Of a stretch of DNA of 64,000 nt, positions 19,212 to 29,246 are shown in pieces. Position 1 is the first letter of the stretch, and each line of letters opens with the position of its first letter. The position numbers and the translations under genes are program-made. The stretch is from Legionella sp. PC1000 (lineage in GTDB: Bacteria; Pseudomonadota; Gammaproteobacteria; Legionellales; Legionellaceae): the NCBI RefSeq assembly GCF_014109805.1, contig NZ_CP059400.1:2636001-2700000 (forward strand). Direction: 5' to 3'. The notes below the pieces were generated by a model. It worked only from the letters and a program-made list of their open reading frames with translations. It had not been told where the DNA came from and did no database searches.

Positions 19212-19769
19212 ATGATCTTAGATAAGTTACTGGGCAATCAATCTGTAATTATATCCCTGGATGTAGACAATTTTTTGTTTGAGCGGTTAGAGCAAATAAA
19301 ATCTGCCGGTTTTGATTTAGTTGAACTTAATTCAACCGATCAAAAACTGTTAAATCAGGCAATTACTCATTACCCTTCGCTTAAAATCGGTGCCGGTGGG
19401 GTGATTGATACACAACAACTTGAAAATTGCTATCAGGCAAATGTACATTTCGCCACCAGCCCCGGCTATTTACCAGCCATTGCCCAAACAGCAAATGTGT
19501 ACTCGCTTAATTATTTACCCGGCGTTGCGACTCTTTCAGAAGCAATGGCTGTGATGAGCCTTGGTTACATGCATGTTCGCCCCTTTCCAGCGGATTTGGC
19601 TTTTTGTACTCTTTTGAATAAATGTCTTCCACATCTAAAATTGTTCCCAGCTGAAATTGAATGGGAAGAAGCAGAACATTTCCTCAATTTACCTGCTGTG
19701 GCAGCAGTAAGTATACATAATCCTGATACCAAACAACTCAGTGCGCTTACCACAAGCATTTTGGCGTAA
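19212..19769 (+). CDS. KDPG/KHG aldolase-like protein lacking the Schiff-base lysine
   Basis: 185 residues aligning along their length with the class I KDPG aldolase (Eda) fold: VELNST (Glu39, in place of the EVTLRT catalytic block), IGAGGVIDTQQLENCYQANVHFATSPG (matching GAGTVL...QL...A.F..SPG), YLPGVATLSEAM (matching IPGISTVSE), then HVRPFPAD, which aligns with the FKFFPAE block of Eda. There the lysine that forms the Schiff base is Arg123. A second LKLFPAE block lies 20 residues later but aligns with the next strand. Either activity is lost or altered, or the gene has drifted. It sits alone between accessory genes and no edd or zwf gene is near. Confidence 0.75.
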   Translation: MILDKLLGNQSVIISLDVDNFLFERLEQIKSAGFDLVELNSTDQKLLNQAITHYPSLKIGAGGVIDTQQLENCYQANVHFATSPGYLPAIAQTANVYSLNYLPGVATLSEAMAVMSLGYMHVRPFPADLAFCTLLNKCLPHLKLFPAEIEWEEAEHFLNLPAVAAVSIHNPDTKQLSALTTSILA

Positions 19770-19885
19770 CATATATTTTATTTATAAAAAACAGAACTCA
19801 AACTTAAGTGCTACCAAAAATGGTTAATATATCCTTAAGATTGAGAAATCTATAATATAATATAGTAATTTTAAACCCTATAATT

Positions 19886-21832
19886 ATGCTTACTGATGCT
19901 CTATTAGATAGAACAGTAATTATTCTCTCCTCGTATAGTGGGCAAACTAAAAAAGATCCTTCCTTCGACCTGTATAAACTAGGCATAAAAAATGCGTTCA
20001 TTGGATTTATTGAACAATGCAAATTATTGCCACTTGATCAACAATTTGAGCATATCGCCAAAGAAATGAAAGAAAAAACAGGAGGTATGGCAGCTAAAAT
20101 TGACCAGGAGAGTAGCCAAAAACGAACTTGGACTCTAGTTTTTACTTTAGCAGCTTTAGCATTGGGACGTAAGCAGGATCTCCCTGCAAATCCTCCTGAA
20201 ATGGTACCTATTGATAAACTAATATCTGGGTTAAGCAACGGGTGGGTTCATGGATTTGGTTCTATAGGATTTGGATTAAAACTTAATGAAGAAGCAATTA
20301 ATAACCTTATAGAAGGAATGAAGGATTGGATACAAAATTTCGACATCAATCAAGACATGCAAACCCAACACGAAGTTTTATTGGCACTGTATGCTGTTGC
20401 ATGTTCACTTGAGGAAAAACTATCAAGCTATCGCATAGTACCTAAAAAATTTAAAGATGAAATGGCAACAATAAAAATATTGGTAGCGAATAAATTTAAT
20501 GAACTAAAAAACAAATTGGAAAGTGAAAGCAGCCTTGCACCTGCTGAGTTCTCTACCCAACACGCCTCTCGCTCAGAGCAAGTAAGTAACGCCTTACAAG
20601 TACTACTTCCAAAAGAAGTTACTTTACATCAGCAGTTCAAAGAACAATTAGAGTTTCTAAAAAAACAACAAGAAGAACGTCGTCAAAAAATAAATAGCTT
20701 CCCACAAGAAAAATTTAATAGACTCCTTAAATTACACCAATTGTTAAAAGAGCAACCTTCAGCAAACAAAGAAGACAAAATGAGTGAGTTCTGGAAAAAG
20801 TATAATACCCAAGAAAAATTCAATCAGCTTATGGACGATCTTGAGCTGTCAGAAAGTGAAAAACCTGGATGGCTAGAGTATTTTAGATATCAGCATGGAT
20901 CATATGCAGAACAAGCCATCTCAACATTATGGATAGGAAGTTGGGGGCTCCCTGAATTTATGGGAGGAGTTCAAAGTGATATGATTTCTTTAGAAGTGCT
21001 CCTTAGCAAATGTGAGACCGCTCAAAAGCCTCTAAAAGCGATTCACGCTGAACAGCAAAAAATAATTCCTGATGAGGAAAACCCTTCTCAACTTATTGAT
21101 AGCATAGAAAAAGATTTAAAAAACTTAGCCGGCCTTAAAAAGATTAAAATTGATTCATTCGATAAACAACTCCTAGACAGTATGAAGGGAGATACAACAA
21201 TAAATACACTAGGAAAAATAAATAGCGATATAGAAGAACTTAAAGAAAACCTGGTAAAGCAAAAAATAATCATTGTATCTCTTAAAAATATTCATGAAAA
21301 AATAGAACTATTGAAGAAGCATGTAGATTGTACTGACATAGAAAAAACTTTTGCACTACTTTTAGATGAAGTAATTAATACAATGAGCTACATGGAACAC
21401 CCTTTACCTCCTGACGTACCAACCGCAAAAAAAATTGCTGTCTTAAATTCGTCGATAGGTAGAGCGCTTGACAATGTAGCGGGTATCCAATTGAGCATTA
21501 ATCATATAGTAAACACGTCGAGTAGCCACAAATTGAGTATGATTAAATTAGTGAATCAATTTGTCAGCTCTAAAGAAAATACATGGGGTCATACGCTTTT
21601 ACTTATTTTTTCACCTTCTTATAAAAAAATGTTCAATGAGCTAAAGGAAGCTCTAACAGAGAAAGATACTGAAACAAGTTTGAATAAAATAAAAGCGGCA
21701 CTCGACCTAACCAATGAACCTGCGAATAAAAAGGAAATTGCAAAACAATTTAAGGGATTAAAAGAAAGAGCAAAAGAAACTTTAGACGAAGAAAACTTGG
21801 GAAAAATGCCCGTTTTTGAAAAAAATAGATAA
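19886..21832 (+). CDS. Helical protein of unknown function, first of two tandem paralogues
   Basis: 648 residues without signal peptide. The ribosome site before the ATG is not recognisable, so the start is the weakest part. An N-terminal ~210-residue domain (FIEQCKLLPLDQQFEHIAKEM ... LALALGRKQDLP ... HEVLLALYAVACSLEEKL) is followed by coiled-coil-like segments and a block QEKFNQLMDDLELSESEKPGW near residue 310. The same layout occurs in the gene starting at 22024, so the pair arose by duplication. No known domain was recognised. The tail ending DEENLGKMPVFEKNR is acidic. Candidate Dot/Icm substrate by size, composition and context only. Confidence 0.72.
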   Translation: MLTDALLDRTVIILSSYSGQTKKDPSFDLYKLGIKNAFIGFIEQCKLLPLDQQFEHIAKEMKEKTGGMAAKIDQESSQKRTWTLVFTLAALALGRKQDLPANPPEMVPIDKLISGLSNGWVHGFGSIGFGLKLNEEAINNLIEGMKDWIQNFDINQDMQTQHEVLLALYAVACSLEEKLSSYRIVPKKFKDEMATIKILVANKFNELKNKLESESSLAPAEFSTQHASRSEQVSNALQVLLPKEVTLHQQFKEQLEFLKKQQEERRQKINSFPQEKFNRLLKLHQLLKEQPSANKEDKMSEFWKKYNTQEKFNQLMDDLELSESEKPGWLEYFRYQHGSYAEQAISTLWIGSWGLPEFMGGVQSDMISLEVLLSKCETAQKPLKAIHAEQQKIIPDEENPSQLIDSIEKDLKNLAGLKKIKIDSFDKQLLDSMKGDTTINTLGKINSDIEELKENLVKQKIIIVSLKNIHEKIELLKKHVDCTDIEKTFALLLDEVINTMSYMEHPLPPDVPTAKKIAVLNSSIGRALDNVAGIQLSINHIVNTSSSHKLSMIKLVNQFVSSKENTWGHTLLLIFSPSYKKMFNELKEALTEKDTETSLNKIKAALDLTNEPANKKEIAKQFKGLKERAKETLDEENLGKMPVFEKNR

Positions 21833-21980
21833 AAAAATATGGATAAAGGACATCGATTTTTTTATTTAAGTCCATAATAAATAACCCTCATTTTTAGCCC
21901 TTCATTTCGGTAATAATTAATTTGAACAATACGTAAATTTGAGCAATTTTTTATGCCATCAGATTGTCTTAATATAACCA

Positions 21981-21989
21981 TGTTATAAT
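21981..21989 (+). promoter_or_regulatory. Extended -10 promoter candidate for second paralogue
   Basis: TGTTATAAT matches the TGnTATAAT extended -10 consensus exactly and lies 35 bases before the ATG at 22024. A TTGTCT at 21964-21969 is too close (14 bp) to be an ideal -35, but an extended -10 does not require one. It suggests separate expression of this paralogue. Confidence 0.45.
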
Positions 21990-22023
21990 AAATTTACACA
22001 CCATGCTTCGTTGTGGAGCTATT

Positions 22024-23763
22024 ATGTTTTCAAAAGAAACTTTAGATTTTACCGTACAAAAGCTTGGAAAAATAAAAGATAATAAATTAGAAAAATATGT
22101 AAGGTCTACACATGTTTTTAATGATTTTATTGAGCTGGTTAAACGGCAACCTCCCGAGAGGCAGTTAAAATTTATCCAAGACAATTTTGATGAACAAGTA
22201 CCAAAAAAGATTAATCATTTTCTTTTTTGCGTCGCAGCAATAATTGCTCGACGTACGAAAAATCTACCCGATGATCATCCAGAAAAACAGTTTATTGATT
22301 TAATATTATCTTACTTGGGCGATGGAATTATTAAGGGTTTTACCACAGTAGGGCTTCCTAAACTTGGGCTGATAAATAAGATCCAAGTTAATCTAGAGGA
22401 ATGGATTAAATCCTTGGAACTCCAGGCTGCTCAAAATACAAGCCATGAAACGTTGCTTGTGTCTTATTGCACTATTTGCTTTTTTGAATCCCTAGTACCT
22501 GATAGCTTTGCAGATAAAAAGAAAGCTTTAGCAAATATAAAACAAGAAATCGCAGAAAAATTTAATAAATTAGTACAAAATCACAATCATTTGTTAAAAA
22601 CCGGTGGGTCATCACATAATGGAGCTTTACAACAATTGACACCTGAACTACGCGCAAAGGAACAATTTCAGACTAATTTGCTGGCTATAAAAGAACGTGA
22701 AGCTAAAATCCAACGGATGGTGCATTTGAAGGGAATCTTAAGTGGGTCTTCTAACAATGTAATGAAGGAATTTTGGGCGAATTACCAAACTCAAGAGCAG
22801 TTTAACCAGCTTATGGATGATCTTGAAATAGAAGCGGAGCAAAAACAAGATTGGCAATCATTTTTTGATGAAAAATATGCAGATGGTTTTGCAAAAATTA
22901 AAGGAGGATTCTTTGTAGTAATGCCTAAGTTTTTGGGTGGTACCTCCACTAATATTTTGCCATTAAAATTGATTGATGATAAAGCGGATGAAGCCTTAAA
23001 GAAATTAGGAGTTAATTTAAAAGAATACAAAGATCCTACTAAGCTTATTGCGGAGATTACAGCTGAATTTAACCAGCTCAAAGAGTTAGAAAAAAAAGAT
23101 ATCCAAACAATAAAAGAGCATCAGGCACAGATTAAATCAGCTAAAGGTATTACAGTAAGTACTGACAAGATCCTTGATGATATAGAAGAATTTCGCAAAC
23201 ATTTAATTGCGCAGGAAAAATATGTCCTTCAACTTCAAAAGATTCATACAAAAATATTAGCGTTAGATGAGCTAGGAATTAAAACCGATGGTTTAGTTGT
23301 ACCCTTTGAGATAATGCTTGATCATGCAGTCAAAACAGTTACTCATGGGGATAAAAAAATAGATCCTTTAATGTCCCCTCAAGAAAAAATGGATGCTTTG
23401 CTTAATGGAATAAGTGATACTCAAGAAAAAGCTCAAGAAATCAAGAAAAATATCATAGAAGATGTACAAAAAATAGAGCTTCTTATAGATAGTAAACCAA
23501 AGAAAGATTCCCTTCTTCATGCTACCGAGTTATTTATTCAGAAATATGAAAAGAATTTTCTTCATAAGATATTATGTCTTTTCTCTAAAACATATAATGA
23601 AATGTTTAAGTCCTTGAGTGAAGCTGTAACGGAAAAAAACACAACCCGGATAGCAAGTATTTTAGTAGGCAAGGCTGAGGAATACCCTCAGACACATACC
23701 GTAGCAATGTGGTTTGATGAGGCACAAGAGTTGCAAACATTAAAAACACCCGCGAAAAGCTAA
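22024..23763 (+). CDS. Helical protein of unknown function, second of two tandem paralogues
   Basis: The start at 22024 (MFSKETLDFTVQKLGK) gives 579 residues; GGAG at 22015-22018 is the ribosome site, which decides against the ATG at 22003. It resembles the upstream 648-residue protein: FIELVKRQPPERQLKFIQDNF matches FIEQCKLLPLDQQFEHIAKEM, HETLLVSYCTICFFESL matches HEVLLALYAVACSLEEK, and QEQFNQLMDDLEIEAEQKQDW matches QEKFNQLMDDLELSESEKPGW. The remainder is predicted helical and coiled coil. No catalytic motif seen. It is convergent with lspA. Confidence 0.75.
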   Translation: MFSKETLDFTVQKLGKIKDNKLEKYVRSTHVFNDFIELVKRQPPERQLKFIQDNFDEQVPKKINHFLFCVAAIIARRTKNLPDDHPEKQFIDLILSYLGDGIIKGFTTVGLPKLGLINKIQVNLEEWIKSLELQAAQNTSHETLLVSYCTICFFESLVPDSFADKKKALANIKQEIAEKFNKLVQNHNHLLKTGGSSHNGALQQLTPELRAKEQFQTNLLAIKEREAKIQRMVHLKGILSGSSNNVMKEFWANYQTQEQFNQLMDDLEIEAEQKQDWQSFFDEKYADGFAKIKGGFFVVMPKFLGGTSTNILPLKLIDDKADEALKKLGVNLKEYKDPTKLIAEITAEFNQLKELEKKDIQTIKEHQAQIKSAKGITVSTDKILDDIEEFRKHLIAQEKYVLQLQKIHTKILALDELGIKTDGLVVPFEIMLDHAVKTVTHGDKKIDPLMSPQEKMDALLNGISDTQEKAQEIKKNIIEDVQKIELLIDSKPKKDSLLHATELFIQKYEKNFLHKILCLFSKTYNEMFKSLSEAVTEKNTTRIASILVGKAEEYPQTHTVAMWFDEAQELQTLKTPAKS

Positions 23764-23836
23764 TGAGCAATCTTCCATCAGAGATGGTTGTCAATTGGGT
23801 AGATTAGCAACCAAATTGACTCATATAAATACTGAG

Positions 23837-24301
23837 TCATTCTCTATTAACCAACAGATCCAGAAGAAAAAATCCAGCGCCAATGCAAATTGCACTGTCC
23901 GCTAGATTAAACGTAGCAAAATGATGGTGCTTATAATACACATCAATAAAATCAATGACATAACCATCAAGGGCTCTATCGATTAAATTACCAATTGCAC
24001 CACCTAAAATAAGACTAATTCCTGCTAAAAGGCATCGAGCCTGGCTTTCGGTACGATACAACCAGACAGCAAGCATAATACTCACGATGAAACTAAAACC
24101 GGCAAAAAACCATCTGTGCCAATCTCCGGCACCGCTTAAAAAACTAAAAGCAGCACCAGAATTATAGGCCAAAGTAAGATTAAACATTGGAAAAATAGGT
24201 AATGGTTTATATGGAGTTAAAAAAACACTCGCCAAGTACTTACTTGCTTGATCACAAATAATCACTATAAGACTGAGCATAAACCATGGCCATTTTCTCA
24301 T
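23837..24301 (-). CDS. lspA: Lipoprotein signal peptidase LspA
   Basis: 154 residues with four membrane segments. LspA is the inner membrane aspartyl peptidase that removes signal peptides from diacylated prolipoproteins. The two catalytic Asp motifs are present: [21 protein letters not shown] and [11 protein letters not shown]. Start and ileS stop overlap by 4 bases (ATGA), the standard ribF-ileS-lspA operon. Confidence 0.97.
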   Translation of the reverse strand: MRKWPWFMLSLIVIICDQASKYLASVFLTPYKPLPIFPMFNLTLAYNSGAAFSFLSGAGDWHRWFFAGFSFIVSIMLAVWLYRTESQARCLLAGISLILGGAIGNLIDRALDGYVIDFIDVYYKHHHFATFNLADSAICIGAGFFLLDLLVNRE

Positions 24302-27093
24302 ATAAATTGCCTCATTTCCTCTTGGCCGCTAATATTCCCAACACAACGTAAGCAGAGCTCAGGATGCTGGGCATTTTGGCCAACATCCGGCCGTCTATGC
24401 CAACAGCGGGCACATTTTTCATGTGGGCTTGCCGAAACTGCAATAGAAACACCGTATGCTGTGGCCGCTAAACCTGCTGGAGCAGAATTCATAGGATGGA
24501 CTGCGGCATCGGATGTGATTAACAAAAAGCGCAATTCTTCGCCCAAACGAGTCAGTTTAGGTAATACTTTGTTATCTGCATATAAAGTAACTTCTGCAGC
24601 CAAAGCAGAGCCAATTTCGCCTTTTTGACGCGTCTCTTCCAATGCCTTATTCACTTCATCACGAATTAAATGCAACTCATCCCAATCTTCCATAGTCACA
24701 TTATCAATCTTTGGCCAAGCATCATACCAAAGTTCAGTAAAGACTGATTCCTGATTATAGCCAGGTATAAAGCGCCCTATCTCTTCCGCTGTGAAAGACA
24801 AAATAGGTGCCAACCAAAGAGTAAATGCCCTAATTATGTGATACATTGCAGTTTGGCAAGAACGTCTGGCTTTGCTTTCTTTTGCAGTGGTATATTGTCT
24901 GTCCTTAATCAAATCAAGATAAAAACTTCCCATGTCTACCGCACAGAAATTATGAAGTTTCTGATAAATAACATGAAATTGATAGCTTTCATAAGCTTCG
25001 ATAATTTCTTTTTGTAAAAGCTGGCTGCGCTTTAATGCCCATTTATCCAACTCCAAAAGATTTTTGTCGTGTACGCTATCAACTGCTGGATCAAAATCAA
25101 ATAGGTTTGCTAATAAAAAACGGGCTGTATTACGAATTCTTCGATAAGCGTCTGCATTTCTTTTGATAATTTCATCTGAAATGCTCACTTCATGTCGGTA
25201 ATCCGTAGAAGCAACCCATAAACGTAAAATATCCGCACCGTGTTGGTTAACCAATTGATCCAAGGCAACATAATTTCCTTTGGATTTAGAAAGCTTTTTA
25301 CCCTCAGCATCCACAGTATAGCCATGAGTCAATACTGTTTTATAAGGAGCATTACCATACATAGCTACGGAAGTGGTTAACGAGGAATTAAACCAACCGC
25401 GATGCTGGTCTGAACCTTCAAAATAAATATCCGCAGGGAAAGACAAGGCTTTATTTTGCTGTAACACACAGAAATGAGTTACACCCGAGTCAAACCACAC
25501 GTCCATCGTGTCGTTAATTTTATCATATAATTCCGCATCATCTCCCAGAAGCGCTTTTGCATCCATCTCGAACCAGGCATCAATCCCGGATTTCTCGATA
25601 AGTAATGCAACTTTTTCAATAAGCTCCAGTGTATTGGGGTGCAATTCACGCGTCGTATTATGTACAAATAAGGGCATAGGAGTGCCCCAAGCTCTCTGTC
25701 TTGATATACACCAATCAGGTCTGTTTTCAACCATGTTACTGATGCGAGCTTTACCCCAGTCAGGCACCCAAGTCACTTTATCAATTTCGTTAACAATATG
25801 TTTTCTTAGCTGACCTTTATCCATCGAAATAAACCATTGAGGCGTTGCCAAAAAAATCATCGGTGATTTATGTCGCCAACAATGAGGATAACTGTGTCTA
25901 ATATTCTCTTTCGCTAAAAGAACTCCTTTTTCAGCCAAAACACCCAAAATTGTGTCATTTGCCTTTAATACAGAAAGTCCAGCAAATAATTCAACATCGT
26001 CAGCAAAACAACCATTTCCTTTAACGGGATTAATTAAAGGCAAATTATACGCTTGGCCAACCAGATAATCATCTGGTCCATGTGCAGGAGCAGTATGTAC
26101 GCTTCCAGTACCGGATTCAGTAGTTACATGCTCACCTAAAACCACTGGAACAACCCGATTATAAAAAGGATGTCTTAATTTCAAATGCTCAAAAACCTTT
26201 CCTTTTGCCGAACCCAAAATTGTATAGTGGCTCACTCCGTAACGAGCCATAGTAGATTCAACTAAATCGGTGGCAAGTATTAAATAAGAATCATCTGTAT
26301 CAACTAAAGAATAATCAATCGCGGGATGCAAGCATACTGCTTCATTAGCAGGTAAAGTCCAAGGAGTCGTAGTCCAGATAGGAAGGCTAACTGGCTTTAT
26401 TTCTGCGTTTAGTTGAAACAAATGAATAAATTCTTCGGGGTGTACTGCAAAAAAAGCAACATCAATGGAAGGTGAGGTTTTCTCATCATAATCCACCTCT
26501 GCTTCAGCTAAAGCAGATCCACAATCAATACACCAATGGACTGGTTTAAAACCTTGGTGCAAATGACCATTTTTGATCATCAATCCCAATGCGCGAACGA
26601 TATTGGCTTCATAACGAAAATCCATGGTGACATAAGGGTTATACCAATCTCCAAAAACTCCAAGGCGTTGAAACTCATCACGCTGAATGTCGATTTGACT
26701 GGCAGCATACTCACGACATTTGGCACGAAACTCGCGTGCAGATACCTTATCACCGACTCGTCCTATCTTTTTCTCTACATTGAGTTCAATAGGCAGCCCA
26801 TGACAATCCCAACCAGGAACAAATGGCGCGTCATACCCGCTGAGTGATTTGGATTTAATGATAATGTCTTTAAGAATCTTGTTTAACGCATGCCCGCAGT
26901 GCAAATGGCCATTAGCATAAGGAGGACCGTCGTGCAAAATAAAGCGCTTACTTCCGGCACGAGCTTTACGAATTTTTTCATAAACTTTTTTTGCTTGCCA
27001 AGCGGTCAAAACTTCGGGCTCTCGAGTAGCCAAGCTTGCCTTCATCGGAAATGAAGTATTAGGGAGATTTAATGTATCTTTGTATTCTGCCAT
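24298..27093 (-). CDS. ileS: Isoleucyl-tRNA synthetase
   Basis: 931 residues, normal for the bacterial-type enzyme. Seen: the HIGH-type motif in [17 protein letters not shown] (near residue 57-70), the editing (CP1) domain with [15 protein letters not shown] and [16 protein letters not shown], the KMSKS-type motif KLSKSKGN (near 600), the anticodon-binding region, and the C-terminal zinc finger CARCW...LCLRCVGNI. Part of ribF-ileS-lspA; the 140-base gap to ribF may hold a second promoter. Confidence 0.98.
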   Translation of the reverse strand: MAEYKDTLNLPNTSFPMKASLATREPEVLTAWQAKKVYEKIRKARAGSKRFILHDGPPYANGHLHCGHALNKILKDIIIKSKSLSGYDAPFVPGWDCHGLPIELNVEKKIGRVGDKVSAREFRAKCREYAASQIDIQRDEFQRLGVFGDWYNPYVTMDFRYEANIVRALGLMIKNGHLHQGFKPVHWCIDCGSALAEAEVDYDEKTSPSIDVAFFAVHPEEFIHLFQLNAEIKPVSLPIWTTTPWTLPANEAVCLHPAIDYSLVDTDDSYLILATDLVESTMARYGVSHYTILGSAKGKVFEHLKLRHPFYNRVVPVVLGEHVTTESGTGSVHTAPAHGPDDYLVGQAYNLPLINPVKGNGCFADDVELFAGLSVLKANDTILGVLAEKGVLLAKENIRHSYPHCWRHKSPMIFLATPQWFISMDKGQLRKHIVNEIDKVTWVPDWGKARISNMVENRPDWCISRQRAWGTPMPLFVHNTTRELHPNTLELIEKVALLIEKSGIDAWFEMDAKALLGDDAELYDKINDTMDVWFDSGVTHFCVLQQNKALSFPADIYFEGSDQHRGWFNSSLTTSVAMYGNAPYKTVLTHGYTVDAEGKKLSKSKGNYVALDQLVNQHGADILRLWVASTDYRHEVSISDEIIKRNADAYRRIRNTARFLLANLFDFDPAVDSVHDKNLLELDKWALKRSQLLQKEIIEAYESYQFHVIYQKLHNFCAVDMGSFYLDLIKDRQYTTAKESKARRSCQTAMYHIIRAFTLWLAPILSFTAEEIGRFIPGYNQESVFTELWYDAWPKIDNVTMEDWDELHLIRDEVNKALEETRQKGEIGSALAAEVTLYADNKVLPKLTRLGEELRFLLITSDAAVHPMNSAPAGLAATAYGVSIAVSASPHEKCARCWHRRPDVGQNAQHPELCLRCVGNISGQEEMRQFI

Positions 27094-27233
27094 AAGAGTT
27101 TACTCTGCGAAATCGTTAAATTGTTGGTGACTATTCACCCTGATTCGGGATGCCGACCCTATTCGGGGTAATGAAAAATAGTCTGAAAAAACCATACAGT
27201 ATCATCCCTGTCCTATTTTCAAAATGTTGTTAT

Positions 27234-28208
27234 TCAATCTTCACTCAAATCTACGCCCAACGTTGATAGAGAGGTCTTTCCATTACAATTACTTAGGAAT
27301 CCTTGTGCCACCGCAATATCATCATAAATCTGCGCGATTAAAGCATCCACCGAAGTGAATTTAACCTCATCACGCAATTTGTGCAAGAAAAACACCTGCA
27401 TTAATTCACCATATATGGACTGATCAAAATCAAATAAATGCACTTCCAAAATGTTCTTGCTGCCATCTACTGTAGGACGACGTCCAATATTCGCTACCCC
27501 ATACACCATTTGCGAAGCGATTCGAACTCGAACTACAAATACTCCTTGTAAAGGCAAAGAATAGCGATGCAAAGCAAGATTTGCCGTGGGGATTCCCCAC
27601 TGTCGTCCACGCCCGTCGCCATGTAATACACGACCACAAATACTATAAGGTCTACCTAGATATTTTGCTGCTGTATTTAGATCACCATGCTGCAATGCTG
27701 TTCTAATTCGTGTTGAGCTGATTCTATTTTCGTTAATACAAAAATTTGAATAAATACTTACATCACAGGCATATTCTGAACCAAGTTTTTTCAGCAAAAT
27801 CACGTCACCTTCTCTGTTTTTGCCAAAACGAAAATCTTCACCTACCAGGAGATATTTCACATTGAGCGTAGAAAATAAATAAGTGTGTGCGAAATCAACT
27901 GCAGAAGTTTGCGCTAATGTATTATCAAATTTAAAACAGTATACGTAATCAATCTGGCATGAGCGTAATACATCTAATTTTTCTCTTAAACTGGAAAGTC
28001 GTGCTGGTGCTTTCTCCTGTTGGAAATACTCTCTAGGCTGAGGCTCAAATAAGATTAGGACTAAAGGCAACTTTAAATCATTTGCTTTGTTCTCTAAAGT
28101 CCTAATAAGATTTTGATGCCCTAAATGCACGCCATCAAAATTACCAATAGTAGCGACCGCGCCTTTATCAAACGCAGAAAAATGTTGAATGCCGCGCAAC
28201 AATTTCAT
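27234..28208 (-). CDS. ribF: Bifunctional riboflavin kinase / FAD synthetase RibF
   Basis: 324 residues. The N-terminal FMN adenylyltransferase domain shows the nucleotidyltransferase motif IGNFDGVHLGHQNLI and the ISSTRIRTAL block. The C-terminal riboflavin kinase domain shows GRVLHGDGRGRQWGIPTANL with the PTAN motif, and the GVANIGRRPT block. It makes FMN and FAD from riboflavin. First gene of the conserved ribF-ileS-lspA cluster. Confidence 0.97.
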   Translation of the reverse strand: MKLLRGIQHFSAFDKGAVATIGNFDGVHLGHQNLIRTLENKANDLKLPLVLILFEPQPREYFQQEKAPARLSSLREKLDVLRSCQIDYVYCFKFDNTLAQTSAVDFAHTYLFSTLNVKYLLVGEDFRFGKNREGDVILLKKLGSEYACDVSIYSNFCINENRISSTRIRTALQHGDLNTAAKYLGRPYSICGRVLHGDGRGRQWGIPTANLALHRYSLPLQGVFVVRVRIASQMVYGVANIGRRPTVDGSKNILEVHLFDFDQSIYGELMQVFFLHKLRDEVKFTSVDALIAQIYDDIAVAQGFLSNCNGKTSLSTLGVDLSED

Positions 28209-28365
28209 AAGTAATTCAATCGTGTAACTCGAAACTCAGTAGTATACTTGTTTTCTGCCCCGTTGAGAAATAGTAAGCGAGTGGAAGCAAATTATTAGAA
28301 GCATTTATAGCCAAACGAAGTCAAGTGAAACCTGGGGAAACAGAATTAATATAAATCCGTGCAAC

Positions 28366-28390
28366 GCCTTGCTGCTCTCCCAGGCTACAC
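28366..28390. repeat. Half copy of the GTAGCCTGGG repeat
   Basis: A CTCCCAGGCTACACTT end, reverse of the GTAGCCTGGG arm, lies just downstream of the stress protein gene. The opposite arm is degenerate (AACCTGGGG near 28328). The 197-base region between the stress protein gene and ribF contains nothing else recognised. Confidence 0.5.
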
Positions 28391-28405
28391 TTTTATACTC
28401 GATTC

Positions 28406-28855
28406 TTACACTTTAGGATGCTTCTCAGAAGGTATAGAACGGACTATTAAAACATCGCATTCGGCACCATGCAAAATGGAATTTGCTGTTGAACCTAATA
28501 ATAAGGAAAGACCATGTTTTCCATGACTCCCTGTAACAATCAAATCGATATGCCGCTCTTGTGCAACCCTTAAAATTTCATTTTTGGTGGAGCCAAATTC
28601 AATAAATCGGTGTTTTGCATCTACCCCCAACTTTTCACCTAATTCATTGAGTTCTTTTTCAGCTTGCTCGCGAATAGATAATTCAACTTCAGCAAATCCG
28701 GCAAAACCAGGATAAGCATAAGCAGGAATGGGTTCTACGACATGAACTAATATCAGATCAGCGCCATTCTCATCAGCAATTTTTTTCGCTTTATGCGCTG
28801 CTATAACACCAACCTCGTCAAAGTCAGTAGCAAACAATACCCTCTTATACATCAT
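28406..28855 (-). CDS. Universal stress protein, UspA family
   Basis: 149 residues, one Usp domain. The N terminus YKRVLFATDFDEVG and the C-terminal ATP-binding signature G-x2-G-x9-G-(S/T), seen as GSHGKHGLSLLLGSTANS, are intact, so it belongs to the nucleotide-binding branch. Family members help survival in stasis and oxidative stress; the particular role is unknown. It is a single-gene unit with its own ribosome site (AGGAG, opposite strand of 28860-28864). Confidence 0.93.
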   Translation of the reverse strand: MMYKRVLFATDFDEVGVIAAHKAKKIADENGADLILVHVVEPIPAYAYPGFAGFAEVELSIREQAEKELNELGEKLGVDAKHRFIEFGSTKNEILRVAQERHIDLIVTGSHGKHGLSLLLGSTANSILHGAECDVLIVRSIPSEKHPKV

Positions 28856-29086
28856 TTTTCTCCTTATAATTCTGATGCCTATTTATAGACTAGCAGATTT
28901 AAAATTAAATGCATTACAAAAAGATATGTTTCACATCGTAATAGAACGGATTTAAAAACAAAAGGTCAAAATAAAAAGAATGATGTTCAAAAAGTGCATT
29001 TATCGTAAAAAAATCAGAAATGTCCTGTTTCGCTTTTGAGAAATGGTTACCAATTTAAAGTAGTCGAATGTAATATAATACCTCCT

Positions 29087-29196
29087 CTACGTACCGCGCT
29101 TTATGCGCGGTATCCAGGAGATCTTGCCTTTGAGAAAAAGGCCAAAAGTACATCTAAGCATCGTTCTGGATACCGCGCATAAAGCGCGGTACGTAG
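29087..29196. repeat. Perfect 31-bp inverted repeat element in a 391-base gap
   Basis: The arms at 29087-29117 and 29166-29196 are exactly complementary over 31 bases and are separated by 48 bases. Each arm also folds on itself (ACCGCGC-TTTAT-GCGCGGT). It lies in the 28856-29246 gap between ccmI and the stress protein gene, where no gene was found. A diverged copy lies at 61332-61411. The outer ends CTAC/GTAG would read as stop codons. Likely a mobile palindromic repeat; also able to terminate transcription. Confidence 0.85.
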
Positions 29197-29246
29197 GTAA
29201 CAAAAATGTGTTGAGATCTCTCTGATTGCGCTTGCGGTTTTTGATT

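Noticed and set aside
23817..23839. TGACTCA/TGAGTCA hairpin at the 3' end of lspA as a terminator
   Set aside because: The second arm overlaps the lspA stop codon, the stem is only 7 bp and there is no T tract on either strand.
27121..27180. GATTCGGGATGC/CCTATTCGGGGT stretch between ileS and ribF as a structured element
   Set aside because: The two parts are direct, not inverted, similarities and do not fold; likely part of an unrecognised short repeat.
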